Shown here: positions 10,652 to 19,347 of the stretch, one piece after another
How positions within the stretch are numbered: position 1 is the stretch's first letter
Layout of the letters: every line of letters starts with the position of its first letter
DNA from: Marinobacter lutaoensis
GTDB taxonomy: Bacteria > Pseudomonadota > Gammaproteobacteria > Pseudomonadales > Oleiphilaceae
Direction: 5' to 3'
Assembly (NCBI RefSeq): GCF_001981305.1
Contig: NZ_MSCW01000003.1
Location: forward strand, 62,001 to 126,000
DNA: 64,000 nucleotides
Notes under the pieces: generated by a model
Database searches by the model: none
What the model was told of the DNA's origin: nothing
Seen by the model: the letters and a program-made list of their open reading frames with translations, nothing else
Translations under genes and position numbers: made by a program

Positions 10652-12960
10652 ACCCCAGCCTCGCAGCGATCGCGGGCCGGTGCCAGGGCTTCCTGGCGCA
10701 ACCTTGCCGCCGCCGTCACCATGGCTGTGAGCGAGGGAATCACTTCCTCCCAGCGGCGGGTTTTCAGGCCGCAGTCCGGGTTGACCCAGAGGCGTTCCGG
10801 GGGAATCCGCTGAGCTGCCTTGTGCATCAGAGCCACGATGTCGTCGGCATCGGGGATGTTCGGCGAGTGGATGTCGTAGACGCCGGGCCCGATGTCGTTC
10901 GGGTAGTCGAAGCTCTGAAACGCTTCCAGCAGCTCCATGTCGGAGCGGGAGGTCTCGATGGTGATGACATCCGCGTCCATGCGCGCGATGTCCGCCAGGA
11001 TGTCGTTGAACTCCGAGTAACACATGTGGGTGTGGATCTGGGTTTCGTCCCGGACACCGTTGGCCGTGATCCGGAAGGCATCGACCGCCCACTCCAGGTA
11101 GCTGGGCCAGTCCGACCGGCGCAGGGGCAGGCCTTCCCGCAGGGCCGCCTCGTCAATCTGAATGATGGTGACGCCGGCCCGTTCCAGATCCAGTACCTCC
11201 TCGCGGATGGCCAGGGCCAGTTGCCAGCAGGTTTCCGACAGGGGCTGGTCGTCGCGCACGAAGGACCAGTTCAGCATGGTCACCGGCCCGGTCAGCATGC
11301 CTTTCACCGGCTTGTCGGTCAGTGACTGGGCATAGCGGATCCAGTCCACGGTCATTGGCCGGGGCCGCGACACGTCCCCGAACAGGATAGGCGGCTTGAC
11401 ACACCGGGAACCGTAGGACTGCACCCAGCCTCCCTGGGTGAAGGCAAACCCCTCCAGCTGCTCGCCGAAATACTCCACCATGTCGTTGCGCTCGGCCTCG
11501 CCGTGCACCAGCACGTCCAGTCCGAGGGCTTCCTGCTCGCGGATGCAGCGGGCGATTTCCGCCTCCATGAGGCTCCGGTACTGGTCGGGGGCCAGTGTAC
11601 CTTCCCGGTACTGCCGGCGCGCCTGGCGGATCTCCGGTGTCTGGGGGAAGGAGCCGATGGTGGTGGTCGGGTACAGGGGCAGGTGCAGGCGGCGTTGTTG
11701 TATCGGCTTGCGCTGGGCGTAGGGGCTCTGACGCTGGCCGTCGCGGGGGGACAGCCCGGCCAGGGCCTGGCGCACGGCGGGGTTGCGGGTGCTGGGGGCA
11801 TGCCGGCGGCTATCGATGGCGCGCCGGTTCTCCGCCAGCGCTTCGTGAACGGCCTCGCGCCCCAGGTCCAGAGCCCGGGCCAAGAGTTCCAGCTCGTCCA
11901 GTTTCTGACGGGCGAACGCCAGCCAGGTGCGGACATCGGTGGCCAGGTTCTGTTCCCGGGACAGGTCGACGGGCACGTGCAGCAGCGAGCAGGAGGGGGC
12001 CAGCCAGAGGCGCTCCCCCAATCGTGCGTGGATGGGCTCAAGCCAGTCGAGTACGCGGTTCAGATCGGTTTTCCAGACATTTCGGCCATCGACCACGCCC
12101 AAGGACAGAACCTTGTGCGGGGCCAGCCAATCGGCCAGCTGGCCGGCTTCCGGCTGGGCGCTGACGGCGTCCAGGTGCAGGCCCGCCACCGGCAGCTCGC
12201 AGGCCAGTTGCAGAGTGTCCCGAAGCTGGCCGAAATAGGTGGTCAGCAGCAGTTTGGGTCGACTGGACTTGAGGTGATGGTAGGCCAGCTGGAAGGCGTG
12301 CCGCCAGGCCTCGTCCAGCTCGGTTACCAGAGCCGGTTCATCCACCTGGATCCACTCGGCGCCGGCCTCCGCCAGGGTATCCAGCAGTTCGCCGTATACC
12401 GGTAGCAGTCGGTCCAGTAGCGCCAGCCGGTCACTGTCATCCTTGCTCTTGCCCAGCCACAGATAGGTGACCGGACCGATGATCACCGGCTTCGGCCGGT
12501 GCCCCTGGGCCCGGGCCTCGGCAAACTGCTCCAGCAGACGGCGGCTGTCCAGCTGGAAGCGGGTGTCACGGGTAAACTCGGGTACGATGTAGTGATAGTT
12601 GGTGTCGAACCACTTGGTCATTTCACCCGCGGCCACGCCTTGGCCCGGCTGATCCGTGGCGCTGCGGCCCCGGGCGGCCCGGAAGTACTGGTCCAGCAGT
12701 TCCCCGCCCCGTTCCCGCACGCGTGGCGGCAGATTGCCAAGGGTGACGCTCATATCCAGGACCTGATCGTAGAGGGAAAAATCACCGACGGGCTGGAACC
12801 CGAGGCCGGCCTGGTCCTGCCAATGTTGGCGCCGAAGCTGCTCGGCGGTGGCAAGCAGCTCGGTTTCGGAGCTCTGGCCTTGCCAGTAGTGCTCCAGGGC
12901 GAACTTGAGTTCCCGCTGGGCGCCGATGCGGGGGTATCCCAGTGAATGGGTGGTGGTCAT
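10645..12960 (-). CDS. metE: Cobalamin-independent methionine synthase
   Basis: A 771-residue 5-methyltetrahydropteroyltriglutamate-homocysteine methyltransferase. It begins [23 protein letters not shown], chosen over upstream codons because AGGAG precedes this ATG. The C-terminal half carries the zinc and homocysteine site: [18 protein letters not shown], the HMCYSEFN segment and [11 protein letters not shown] with the second zinc cysteine. Length is normal. It is transcribed divergently from a MetR-like regulator, the classical arrangement, so expression probably responds to homocysteine through MetR. No cobalamin riboswitch is present upstream. Confidence 0.96.
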   Translation of the reverse strand: MTTTHSLGYPRIGAQRELKFALEHYWQGQSSETELLATAEQLRRQHWQDQAGLGFQPVGDFSLYDQVLDMSVTLGNLPPRVRERGGELLDQYFRAARGRSATDQPGQGVAAGEMTKWFDTNYHYIVPEFTRDTRFQLDSRRLLEQFAEARAQGHRPKPVIIGPVTYLWLGKSKDDSDRLALLDRLLPVYGELLDTLAEAGAEWIQVDEPALVTELDEAWRHAFQLAYHHLKSSRPKLLLTTYFGQLRDTLQLACELPVAGLHLDAVSAQPEAGQLADWLAPHKVLSLGVVDGRNVWKTDLNRVLDWLEPIHARLGERLWLAPSCSLLHVPVDLSREQNLATDVRTWLAFARQKLDELELLARALDLGREAVHEALAENRRAIDSRRHAPSTRNPAVRQALAGLSPRDGQRQSPYAQRKPIQQRRLHLPLYPTTTIGSFPQTPEIRQARRQYREGTLAPDQYRSLMEAEIARCIREQEALGLDVLVHGEAERNDMVEYFGEQLEGFAFTQGGWVQSYGSRCVKPPILFGDVSRPRPMTVDWIRYAQSLTDKPVKGMLTGPVTMLNWSFVRDDQPLSETCWQLALAIREEVLDLERAGVTIIQIDEAALREGLPLRRSDWPSYLEWAVDAFRITANGVRDETQIHTHMCYSEFNDILADIARMDADVITIETSRSDMELLEAFQSFDYPNDIGPGVYDIHSPNIPDADDIVALMHKAAQRIPPERLWVNPDCGLKTRRWEEVIPSLTAMVTAAARLRQEALAPARDRCEAGVQ

Positions 12961-13079
12961 TCGGTGCTCCTGAATTGAATGGCTTGTTGGATGTCCGGGC
13001 AAGGTTAGAAAGTTCTGATCATGAATAAAAATGGTATTATTTCAGAGATCCATGACTTTCATTCATTTATGGTGCGGCA
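12961..13079. promoter_or_regulatory. Divergent metE-metR control region
   Basis: This AT-richer 119-bp gap separates metE and metR. It contains an imperfect dyad with TGAATAA at 13022 and TTATTTCA at 13037-13044, plus further TTCA/TGAA half-sites near 13058-13065. E. coli MetR sites are TGAA-N5-TTCA; the spacing here is longer, so MetR binding is suggested by context and half-site content only. Confidence 0.45.
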
Positions 13080-13973
13080 ATGATCGATCGGAATCATCTG
13101 GAAATCCTGCGCGCCGTCGACGATGCCGGCTCGCTGACGGCGGCCGCCGAGACGCTGCATCTGACGCAGTCGGCGCTGAGTCACTCCATTCGCAAGCTGG
13201 AAGCATCTCTGAATACCCGGCTCTGGATTCGGGACGGTCGGCGCCTGCGCCTGACTCAGGCCGGCGAGTACCTGTTGGCGCTGGCTCGCCGGGTGTTGCC
13301 CCAGCTGGAGCATGCGGAGACGGTGGTGTCGGAAATTGCCCGGGGGCAGCGGGGGATTCTGCGGATCGGCATGGAGTGTCACCCCTGCTACCAGTGGCTG
13401 CTCAAGGTGGTCCAGCCTTACTTGGCGCAATGGCCGGATGTGGATGTCGACGTCAAACAGAAATTCCAGTTTGGCGGGATCGGTGCCCTGTTCGGCCACG
13501 ACATCGACCTGCTGGTTACCCCGGACCCGCTGGACCGTCCTGGGCTCAGGTTTGAGCCTGTGTTCGATTACGAGTTGGTGCTGGCCGTTGCCCGGCAGCA
13601 CCCGCTGGCGGGGCAGGACTGGGTCGGGCCGGAGGCGCTGGCGCAGGAGACTCTGATTACCTATCCGGTGCCGGTGGAACGGCTGGACATCTTCACCCGT
13701 TTCTTCCTGCCGGCCCAGGCCGGTCCGGCCCGGCACAAGGTGATTGAGACCACGGACATCATGTTGCAAATGGTGGCGGCGGGACGGGGCGTAACGGCAC
13801 TGCCGGGTTGGCTGGTGGCCGAATACGGCCAGTCTTTGCCCATCGTGCCCGTGCGGCTGGGGGCCCATGGCTTGGACAAGCAGATCTTTCTGGGGCGGCG
13901 AGAACAGGACCAGGGCATCGATTACCTGGAGGCGTTCATGGCGCTGGCGCGCGCAGTTCGCTGGGACCCATAA
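13080..13973 (+). CDS. metR: LysR-family regulator MetR
   Basis: A 297-residue LysR-type transcription factor with an N-terminal winged helix (residues 1-60, with GSLTAAAETLHLTQSALSHSIRKLE) and a C-terminal effector domain. The segment GMECHPCYQWLLKVVQPYL is typical of MetR orthologues, and divergence from metE supports the name. MetR normally uses homocysteine as co-regulator to activate metE and other methionine genes. The stop lies 40 bp before gcvH, which has its own ribosome binding site. Confidence 0.92.
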   Translation: MIDRNHLEILRAVDDAGSLTAAAETLHLTQSALSHSIRKLEASLNTRLWIRDGRRLRLTQAGEYLLALARRVLPQLEHAETVVSEIARGQRGILRIGMECHPCYQWLLKVVQPYLAQWPDVDVDVKQKFQFGGIGALFGHDIDLLVTPDPLDRPGLRFEPVFDYELVLAVARQHPLAGQDWVGPEALAQETLITYPVPVERLDIFTRFFLPAQAGPARHKVIETTDIMLQMVAAGRGVTALPGWLVAEYGQSLPIVPVRLGAHGLDKQIFLGRREQDQGIDYLEAFMALARAVRWDP

Positions 13974-14013
13974 CTTGCGTTACACTGCGCCCGAAATCGC
14001 AGAGGAACCCATC

Positions 14014-14406
14014 ATGAGCGAAATCCCGGCAGACCTGAAATACATTGAGACGCACCAGTGGGTGCGGGTATCGGACGACGGCACCGCTACGGTTGGCATT
14101 ACCGACTTTGCCCAGGAGCAACTGGGTGATGTGGTCTACATTGGCGTGCCCGACCTTGGGGCCACCGTGAACGGCGGCGAGGAGGCCGGCGTGGCCGAAT
14201 CGGTCAAATCCGCCTCCGACGTGTTCAGCCCGGTTACTGGCGAGGTCATCGCGGTCAATGAGGCCCTGGAGGACGAGCCCGAGCGGGTGAACGAGGATCC
14301 CTACGGTGAGGGCTGGATGTTCCGGGTACGCATGACCGATCCGGGGGAGCTCGACGGTCTGATGGACGCCGCCGCCTATGCCGAGCACATTGCCGATCAT
14401 GACTGA
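14014..14406 (+). CDS. gcvH: Glycine cleavage system H protein
   Basis: A 130-residue lipoyl carrier that shuttles the aminomethyl group between the P, T and L proteins of glycine cleavage. The lipoylated lysine is K65 in ESVKSASD, and YIETHQWV plus GITDFAQEQLGDVVYIGVP are standard family blocks. AGAGGA lies upstream of the ATG. No gcvT or gcvP is nearby, so this is a detached gcvH copy. It could serve the main system or act as an alternative lipoyl carrier. It follows metR closely; co-transcription is possible. Confidence 0.95.
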   Translation: MSEIPADLKYIETHQWVRVSDDGTATVGITDFAQEQLGDVVYIGVPDLGATVNGGEEAGVAESVKSASDVFSPVTGEVIAVNEALEDEPERVNEDPYGEGWMFRVRMTDPGELDGLMDAAAYAEHIADHD

Positions 14407-14454
14407 TCGGTTGATAATCCGCGCCCCATTCCACAGTTTCGGTTGATACGCCCG

Positions 14455-15651
14455 ATGAACTTTCCTGTCCTGTACCTGCGCAAGGGCGCGGAGCGCCGTC
14501 TCCGTGCCGGCCACCTCTGGGTTTACAGCAACGAAGTCGATATCCGGCGGTCGCCTCTGACCGCCTTCGAACCCGGCGATCAGGCGGAAGTGCGTGCCAG
14601 TAACGACAAACCCCTGGGCACCGTGTTCGTCAATCCCCACGCGCTGATTTGCGGGCGCCTGATCAGTCGGGATCCGGGGCAGGGCATGACGCCCCAGCGA
14701 CTGACGCAACGGATGGAGGTGGCGCTGGCAATACGAGATCGGCTGTTCGACCGGCCTTTCTACCGTTGGGTGTTCGGTGACAGCGATGGCCTTTCCGGGT
14801 TGGTGGTGGACCGTTTCGGCGACACCGTGGTGGTACAGATTTCCAGTGCCGGCATGGAACGGATGAAGGACGCCGTCGTGCGTGCTGTGCAGCGGCTGGT
14901 TCAGCCGACCTCCATCATCCTGAAAAACGACGGCAAGATGCGCCGGGTGGAAGGGCTGGAAACATACGTCGAGCAGGCGTACGGCGCCGAGACCGACCGG
15001 CTCCTGGTGGAAGAGAACGGCGCCCGCTTCGAGGTGGCCTTGGCAGGGGCTCAGAAAACCGGCTGGTTCTACGATCACCGGATGAACCGCCGGCGCCTGC
15101 AGGCCTATGCTCCAGGCAAGCGGGTGCTGGACGTGTTCAGTTACGTCGGTGGCTGGGGATTGCAGGCGGCGATGGCCGGGGCGGCGGAGGTGACGTGCGT
15201 GGATGCCTCGGCGGTGGCGCTGGAGGCCGTGCATCACAACGCCCGCCTGAATGGCCTGGAGCCGGTGCGGACGTTGGCTGGGGACGCCTTCGAGGTCCTC
15301 AAGGGACTGGCCGAGGACAAACAGAAGTTCGATGTCGTGGTACTGGACCCGCCGGCGCTGATTCCCCGGCGCCGGGATCAGAAGGCCGGGGAACAGGCTT
15401 ATGCCCGTCTCAACCAGCTGGGACTCCGGCTGCTGGAGCGGGACGGCGTGCTGGTGTCGGCTTCCTGCTCCATGCACCTGTCTCAAGAACGGCTGGTGGA
15501 CATCCTTCGTGCCAGCGGTCGAAAAATCGACCGCTTTGTACAGTTGCTGGAACAGGGGCACCAAGCTCCGGATCACCCGGTGATTCCCGGGATTCCGGAA
15601 ACGGACTACATCAAGGCCTGCTTTGTCCGGTCACTGACCGGTTTCCTCTGA
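14455..15651 (+). CDS. rlmI: Class I SAM-dependent rRNA methyltransferase (RlmI-like)
   Basis: A 398-residue protein with an N-terminal PUA-like domain (about 1-75, LRKGAERRLRAGHLWVYSNEV) and a Rossmann methyltransferase domain. The SAM-binding loop is VLDVFSYVGGWGLQAA, followed by CVDAS, the substrate motif LDPPALIP and VSASCSMHLS. This matches RlmI, which methylates C5 of C1962 in 23S rRNA, and related enzymes; exact target is inferred. The start is the ATG MNFPVLYLRKG rather than an upstream TTG. It is convergent with the HAD phosphatase gene. Confidence 0.88.
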   Translation: MNFPVLYLRKGAERRLRAGHLWVYSNEVDIRRSPLTAFEPGDQAEVRASNDKPLGTVFVNPHALICGRLISRDPGQGMTPQRLTQRMEVALAIRDRLFDRPFYRWVFGDSDGLSGLVVDRFGDTVVVQISSAGMERMKDAVVRAVQRLVQPTSIILKNDGKMRRVEGLETYVEQAYGAETDRLLVEENGARFEVALAGAQKTGWFYDHRMNRRRLQAYAPGKRVLDVFSYVGGWGLQAAMAGAAEVTCVDASAVALEAVHHNARLNGLEPVRTLAGDAFEVLKGLAEDKQKFDVVVLDPPALIPRRRDQKAGEQAYARLNQLGLRLLERDGVLVSASCSMHLSQERLVDILRASGRKIDRFVQLLEQGHQAPDHPVIPGIPETDYIKACFVRSLTGFL

Positions 15652-15653
15652 CG

Positions 15654-15672
15654 GACGGGCCGCCGGCCCGTC
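15654..15672. terminator. Hairpin between convergent rlmI and HAD genes
   Basis: A perfect 8-bp GC stem (GACGGGCC and GGCCCGTC, 3-base loop) starts 3 bases after the rlmI stop and runs into the stop codon of the opposing gene. It could serve as a two-way terminator, though no T-run follows. Confidence 0.45.
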
Positions 15673-16327
15673 AGCCCCGTAGCGAAATCACCGGCCAGCC
15701 CGCGGCCTTGGCCTGCTGCTCCAGGGTCGGGTCCGGGTCCACCGCCACTGGATGGGTCACCGCCCGCAGCAGTGGCAAGTCGTTGTGGGAGTCACTGTAG
15801 AACCACGCGTTTTCCAGTGTGTGCCCGTGGCTTGCCAGCCAGTCCTTGAGCCGGACCACTTTGCCCTCCTGGAAGCTGGGAACCCCGGCAACTTCGCCCG
15901 TGAAGCGGCCATTGACCATTTCCGGCTCCGTGGCGATGAGGTGCTCGATGCCCATCAGCTTGGCGATGGGTTCGGTGACAAAACGGTTGGTGGCGGTAAT
16001 GATCATCAGGGTATGTCCCTGCTCCCGGTGGCGCTCCACCAGCGCCTGGGCCCGCGACTGCAGCATGGGCCGTATTTTCTGCTCGACGAAGCGTTCCCGC
16101 CAGGCCAGGAGGTCGTTCAGGTCGTGGCGGGTCAGGGGTTGCAGCGCGAAACGCAGGTAGTGAAAGATGTCCAGCTCGCCGTTCAGGTACTCCTGATAGA
16201 AACGGTCGTTGGCCTGGCGATACGCCTCCGCGTCGACCAGGCCCTCTTCCACCAGAAACTCCCCCCAGGCGTGGTCACTGTCGCCAGCCAGCAGGGTGTT
16301 GTCCAGATCAAACAATGCGAGCGTCAA
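15671..16327 (-). CDS. HAD-IB family hydrolase (phosphoserine phosphatase-like)
   Basis: A 218-residue HAD phosphatase with motif I FDLDNTLLAGDSD (D7 and D9), motif II IITATN, and motif III/IV FYSDSHNDLPLL. These features place it in subfamily IB with SerB-like enzymes. The start is a TTG at 16327 with GGAGG seven bases upstream; an in-frame start further upstream gives a poor N-terminus. Pseudomonas aeruginosa keeps a homologous hydrolase gene next to rppH and ptsP, as here. The physiological substrate is unknown. Transcription is divergent from rppH. Confidence 0.88.
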   Translation of the reverse strand: MTLALFDLDNTLLAGDSDHAWGEFLVEEGLVDAEAYRQANDRFYQEYLNGELDIFHYLRFALQPLTRHDLNDLLAWRERFVEQKIRPMLQSRAQALVERHREQGHTLMIITATNRFVTEPIAKLMGIEHLIATEPEMVNGRFTGEVAGVPSFQEGKVVRLKDWLASHGHTLENAWFYSDSHNDLPLLRAVTHPVAVDPDPTLEQQAKAAGWPVISLRG

Positions 16328-16435
16328 GGGCTGTCCTCCATGGGTAACAGGGGGTTGGCTAGCCGTCCAGTCTAGCACGACCTGACGGGATCGGCTGCGT
16401 TTGCCCAACCCTGGGGTTTCTGTAAGAATGAGAGC

Positions 16436-16472
16436 AATTTGGACAAATTTTGCCGGTCAAAACTTGACCGGC
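16436..16472. promoter_or_regulatory. Two stacked dyads upstream of rppH
   Basis: Two perfect inverted repeats lie in 37 bp: AATTTG-GA-CAAATT at 16436-16449 and GCCGGTCAA-AAC-TTGACCGGC at 16452-16472. The second ends 25 bases before the rppH GTG. They may be operators in the divergent HAD/rppH gap, or hairpins in the rppH leader RNA. Confidence 0.55.
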
Positions 16473-16497
16473 GACCGACTTTTGAGAGGACTGTGCC

Positions 16498-17028
16498 GTG
16501 ATTGATAAAGACGGTTTCAGACCCAACGTCGGAATCATTCTGGCCAACCACAGGGGCGAAGTTCTCTGGGCACGGCGAATCGGACAGGACTCCTGGCAGT
16601 TTCCGCAGGGCGGCATCAAGCCCAACGAATCACCCGAGGAAGCGTTGTACCGGGAGCTTGGAGAGGAAATCGGCCTCACGGCGGATGATGTCGAGATCAT
16701 CAGCTGTACCCGGGGCTGGCTGAGGTACCGTCTGCCCAGGCGGATGGTGCGCCACAACTCACACCCTGTGTGTGTGGGGCAAAAACAGAAATGGTTCCTG
16801 CTGAGGATGTTGTCGCCGGACGCGCAGGTGTGCGTGGACGGAACCGATTCACCGGAATTCGATGGGTGGCAGTGGGTCAGCTACTGGTATCCGTTGGGCC
16901 AGGTGGTTTCATTCAAGCGAGAAGTCTACCGGCGCGCATTGCGGGAACTCGCGCCCAGGTTGTTCCACAACCTGGAACAGTGGCGCAAGTCGGAACCGGA
17001 ACGGCGCCTTAGGGAACACTCACGATAA
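16498..17028 (+). CDS. rppH: RNA pyrophosphohydrolase
   Basis: A 176-residue Nudix enzyme that converts 5'-triphosphate mRNA ends to monophosphates and so starts RNase E-dependent decay. The Nudix box spans residues 38-60 (G38, E44, R52, E53, E56, E57, G59) within the RppH-specific context [22 protein letters not shown]. The N-terminus [15 protein letters not shown] is nearly invariant in RppH. It starts with GTG and has GAGAGGA upstream. ptsP follows 15 bp later on the same strand, a linkage (rppH-ptsP) conserved in enterobacteria and pseudomonads. Compared with E. coli RppH the length is normal. Confidence 0.95.
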   Translation: MIDKDGFRPNVGIILANHRGEVLWARRIGQDSWQFPQGGIKPNESPEEALYRELGEEIGLTADDVEIISCTRGWLRYRLPRRMVRHNSHPVCVGQKQKWFLLRMLSPDAQVCVDGTDSPEFDGWQWVSYWYPLGQVVSFKREVYRRALRELAPRLFHNLEQWRKSEPERRLREHSR

Positions 17029-17043
17029 CGGATTGACCCTGCC

Positions 17044-19347
17044 ATGCTGAGCATACTGCGAAGTCTTGTACAAGAGGTAAACAGCGCCCGCGATTTGCAG
17101 GAGGCGCTGGATATCATCGTATCGCGGGTGCAAAAGGCAATGGGCACGGAAGTCTGTTCGGTCTATTTGCAGGATCCGGTGACCAACCGGTACATCCTGA
17201 TGGCGACCGAGGGTTTGTATCGCAAGGCCGTGGGGCGCGTCAGCCTGGGTTACTCCGAAGGCTTGGTTGGCTTGGTGGGTTCCCGCGAGGAGCCGATCAA
17301 CCTGGAAGACGCTCCGTCCCACCCTCGTTACCGCTATTTCCCGGAAACCGGCGAGGAGCGTTTCCGGTCGTTTCTCGGGGTTCCCATCATCCACCACCGC
17401 CGCGTGCTGGGTGTGCTGGTGGTCCAGCAGCGGGAAAGCCGGTGTTTCGACGAAGGTGAAGAAGCATTTCTGGTGACCGTGTCCGCCCAGCTGGCGGGCG
17501 TTATCGCCCACGGCGAGGCGACCGGGGCCATCAGCGGCATGTCGCTGACCGGGCGCGAGGCCAGAGACGTCTCCTTCAACGGGGTGCCGGGAGCCCCCGG
17601 CGTGGCCATTGGCACCGGCGTGGTGGTGTATCCGGCCGCGGACCTGGACGCAGTTCCGGAAAAACCCACCGACGATATCGAGAGCGAAGTTGCGTTGTTC
17701 CAGTCCGCCGTGCGAGCGGTTCGGGAGGATATCGAGCGGGTGGCCAACCGGCTGGCGAGCCAGCTGCGGCCGGAGGAGCAGGCCCTGTTCGATGTCTATC
17801 TGCGCATGCTGGGAGACGAGGCTCTGCCTGGGGAGGTTGTCAATCGGATCCGCGAGGGGATCTGGGCCCAGGGGGCGCTCAAGCAGGTGGTTCAGCAGTA
17901 CGTACGCCACTTCGAAATGATGGACGACCACTATCTGCAGGAGCGGGCAGTGGATGTCCGTGACCTGGGGCGCCGTCTGCTGTCGCACCTTCAGGAAGGG
18001 GAGCAGCGGCACCTGGTGTATCCGGAGAAAACGGTGCTGGTGAGCGAGGAGCTGACGCCTGCCATGCTGGGTGAAGTGCCCAAGGGACGGCTGGTGGGGC
18101 TGGTTTCGGTCAAGGGCTCCAGCAACTCCCACGTGGCGATACTGGCGCGGGCTATGGGCGTGCCGACGGTGATGGGGCTGGTGGACATTCCGGTCAATCA
18201 ATTGGACGGCAAGGAGCTGATCGTCGACGGCTTCGAAGGGCAGATCTTCGCGTCGCCGTCCGCGGACCTTCGCGCGTTTTACCAGGAAATCTGTGACGAG
18301 GAGGATGAGCTGGTCCGAGGCCTGGAAGCGCTGCGTGACAAGCCCTGTGAAACCACCGACGGACATCGGGTGTCGCTGCTGGTGAACACGGGCCTGATGA
18401 CCGACGTGGTGCGCTCCCTCTCGCACGGTGCGGAAGGTATCGGCCTGTACCGGACCGAAGTGCCGTTCATGATCAAGGATCGGTTCCCCTCTGAGCAGGA
18501 GCAGCGGGAGTATTACCGCGAGCAGCTCGAAGCCTTCGCGCCCAATCCGGTCACCATGCGAACCCTGGATGTGGGGGGCGACAAGGCGCTGGCCTATTTC
18601 CCCATCAATGAGGAGAACCCCTTCCTGGGGTGGCGGGGCATCCGGGTCACTTTGGATCACCCGGAGATCTTTCTGGTCCAGGTGCGTGCCATGCTCAAGG
18701 CCAGCGAGGGGCTGAACAACCTGCAGATCATGCTGCCGATGATCAGCAACGTCTCCGAGGTCGAGGAGTCGCTGCACCTGATCTACCGGGTGTATCACGA
18801 GGTCCGGGAGGAGGGGTACGACATCCACATGCCCAAGGTGGGTGTGATGGTGGAGGTGCCTGCCGCAGTGTATCAGATCCGGGAGCTGGCGGACCGTGTC
18901 GACTTCCTGTCGGTGGGCTCCAACGACCTGACTCAGTACCTGCTGGCAGTGGACCGCAACAACCCGCGGGTGGCTCAGCTGTACCATTCCTACCACCCGG
19001 CGGTGCTGCAGGCCCTTGTGCGAATCGCCCAGGACGCGCATGCTGTGGGTAAGCCCGCAGGCATTTGCGGCGAGCTGGCGGGCGACCCTGGTGGTGCGTT
19101 GTTGCTGATGGCCATGGGGTACGACTCGCTGTCCATGAACGCGGCCAGCCTGCCGAAGGTGAAGTCGGTGATTCGCAGCGTCAGCCGGGAATGGGCGATG
19201 CAGCTGCTGGAGGACGTGTTAATGCTGGACTCCCCTCATGTGATCAAGAGTTGTGTGGACTTGGCGTTGAGAAACGCGGGTTTTGGCCGTTACCTGAGAC
19301 CCGGCAAGACCTCCTCCCTGGCGCTTTCCGAGCAGGCGGCGTCCTGA
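17044..19347 (+). CDS. ptsP: Phosphoenolpyruvate-protein phosphotransferase, nitrogen PTS enzyme I
   Basis: A 767-residue EI-Ntr protein that takes phosphate from PEP and passes it to NPr. It has an N-terminal GAF domain (about 1-160), the PEP-utilising N-terminal and swivelling domain with the phosphorylated histidine H363 in SSNSHVAILARAMG, and the PEP-binding TIM barrel (GADGIGLYRTE-like HGAEGIGLYRTEVPF; VGSNDLTQYLLAVDRNN; GICGELAGDP). Length matches E. coli PtsP. It lies 15 bp after rppH, and its stop overlaps the start of the patatin-like gene (TGATG), so that downstream protein is translationally coupled to it. In pseudomonads and Azotobacter ptsP affects nitrogen, carbon-storage and virulence control. 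Confidence 0.96.
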   Translation: MLSILRSLVQEVNSARDLQEALDIIVSRVQKAMGTEVCSVYLQDPVTNRYILMATEGLYRKAVGRVSLGYSEGLVGLVGSREEPINLEDAPSHPRYRYFPETGEERFRSFLGVPIIHHRRVLGVLVVQQRESRCFDEGEEAFLVTVSAQLAGVIAHGEATGAISGMSLTGREARDVSFNGVPGAPGVAIGTGVVVYPAADLDAVPEKPTDDIESEVALFQSAVRAVREDIERVANRLASQLRPEEQALFDVYLRMLGDEALPGEVVNRIREGIWAQGALKQVVQQYVRHFEMMDDHYLQERAVDVRDLGRRLLSHLQEGEQRHLVYPEKTVLVSEELTPAMLGEVPKGRLVGLVSVKGSSNSHVAILARAMGVPTVMGLVDIPVNQLDGKELIVDGFEGQIFASPSADLRAFYQEICDEEDELVRGLEALRDKPCETTDGHRVSLLVNTGLMTDVVRSLSHGAEGIGLYRTEVPFMIKDRFPSEQEQREYYREQLEAFAPNPVTMRTLDVGGDKALAYFPINEENPFLGWRGIRVTLDHPEIFLVQVRAMLKASEGLNNLQIMLPMISNVSEVEESLHLIYRVYHEVREEGYDIHMPKVGVMVEVPAAVYQIRELADRVDFLSVGSNDLTQYLLAVDRNNPRVAQLYHSYHPAVLQALVRIAQDAHAVGKPAGICGELAGDPGGALLLMAMGYDSLSMNAASLPKVKSVIRSVSREWAMQLLEDVLMLDSPHVIKSCVDLALRNAGFGRYLRPGKTSSLALSEQAAS

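Noticed and set aside
12961-13079. Possible cobalamin riboswitch before metE
   Set aside because: The region is too short and lacks the B12-box; divergence from metR explains control.
17020-19041. Long open reverse-strand frame of 673 codons opposite ptsP
   Set aside because: Composition is His/Gln/Arg/Leu-rich shadow of a high-GC gene; ptsP on the other strand is unmistakable.
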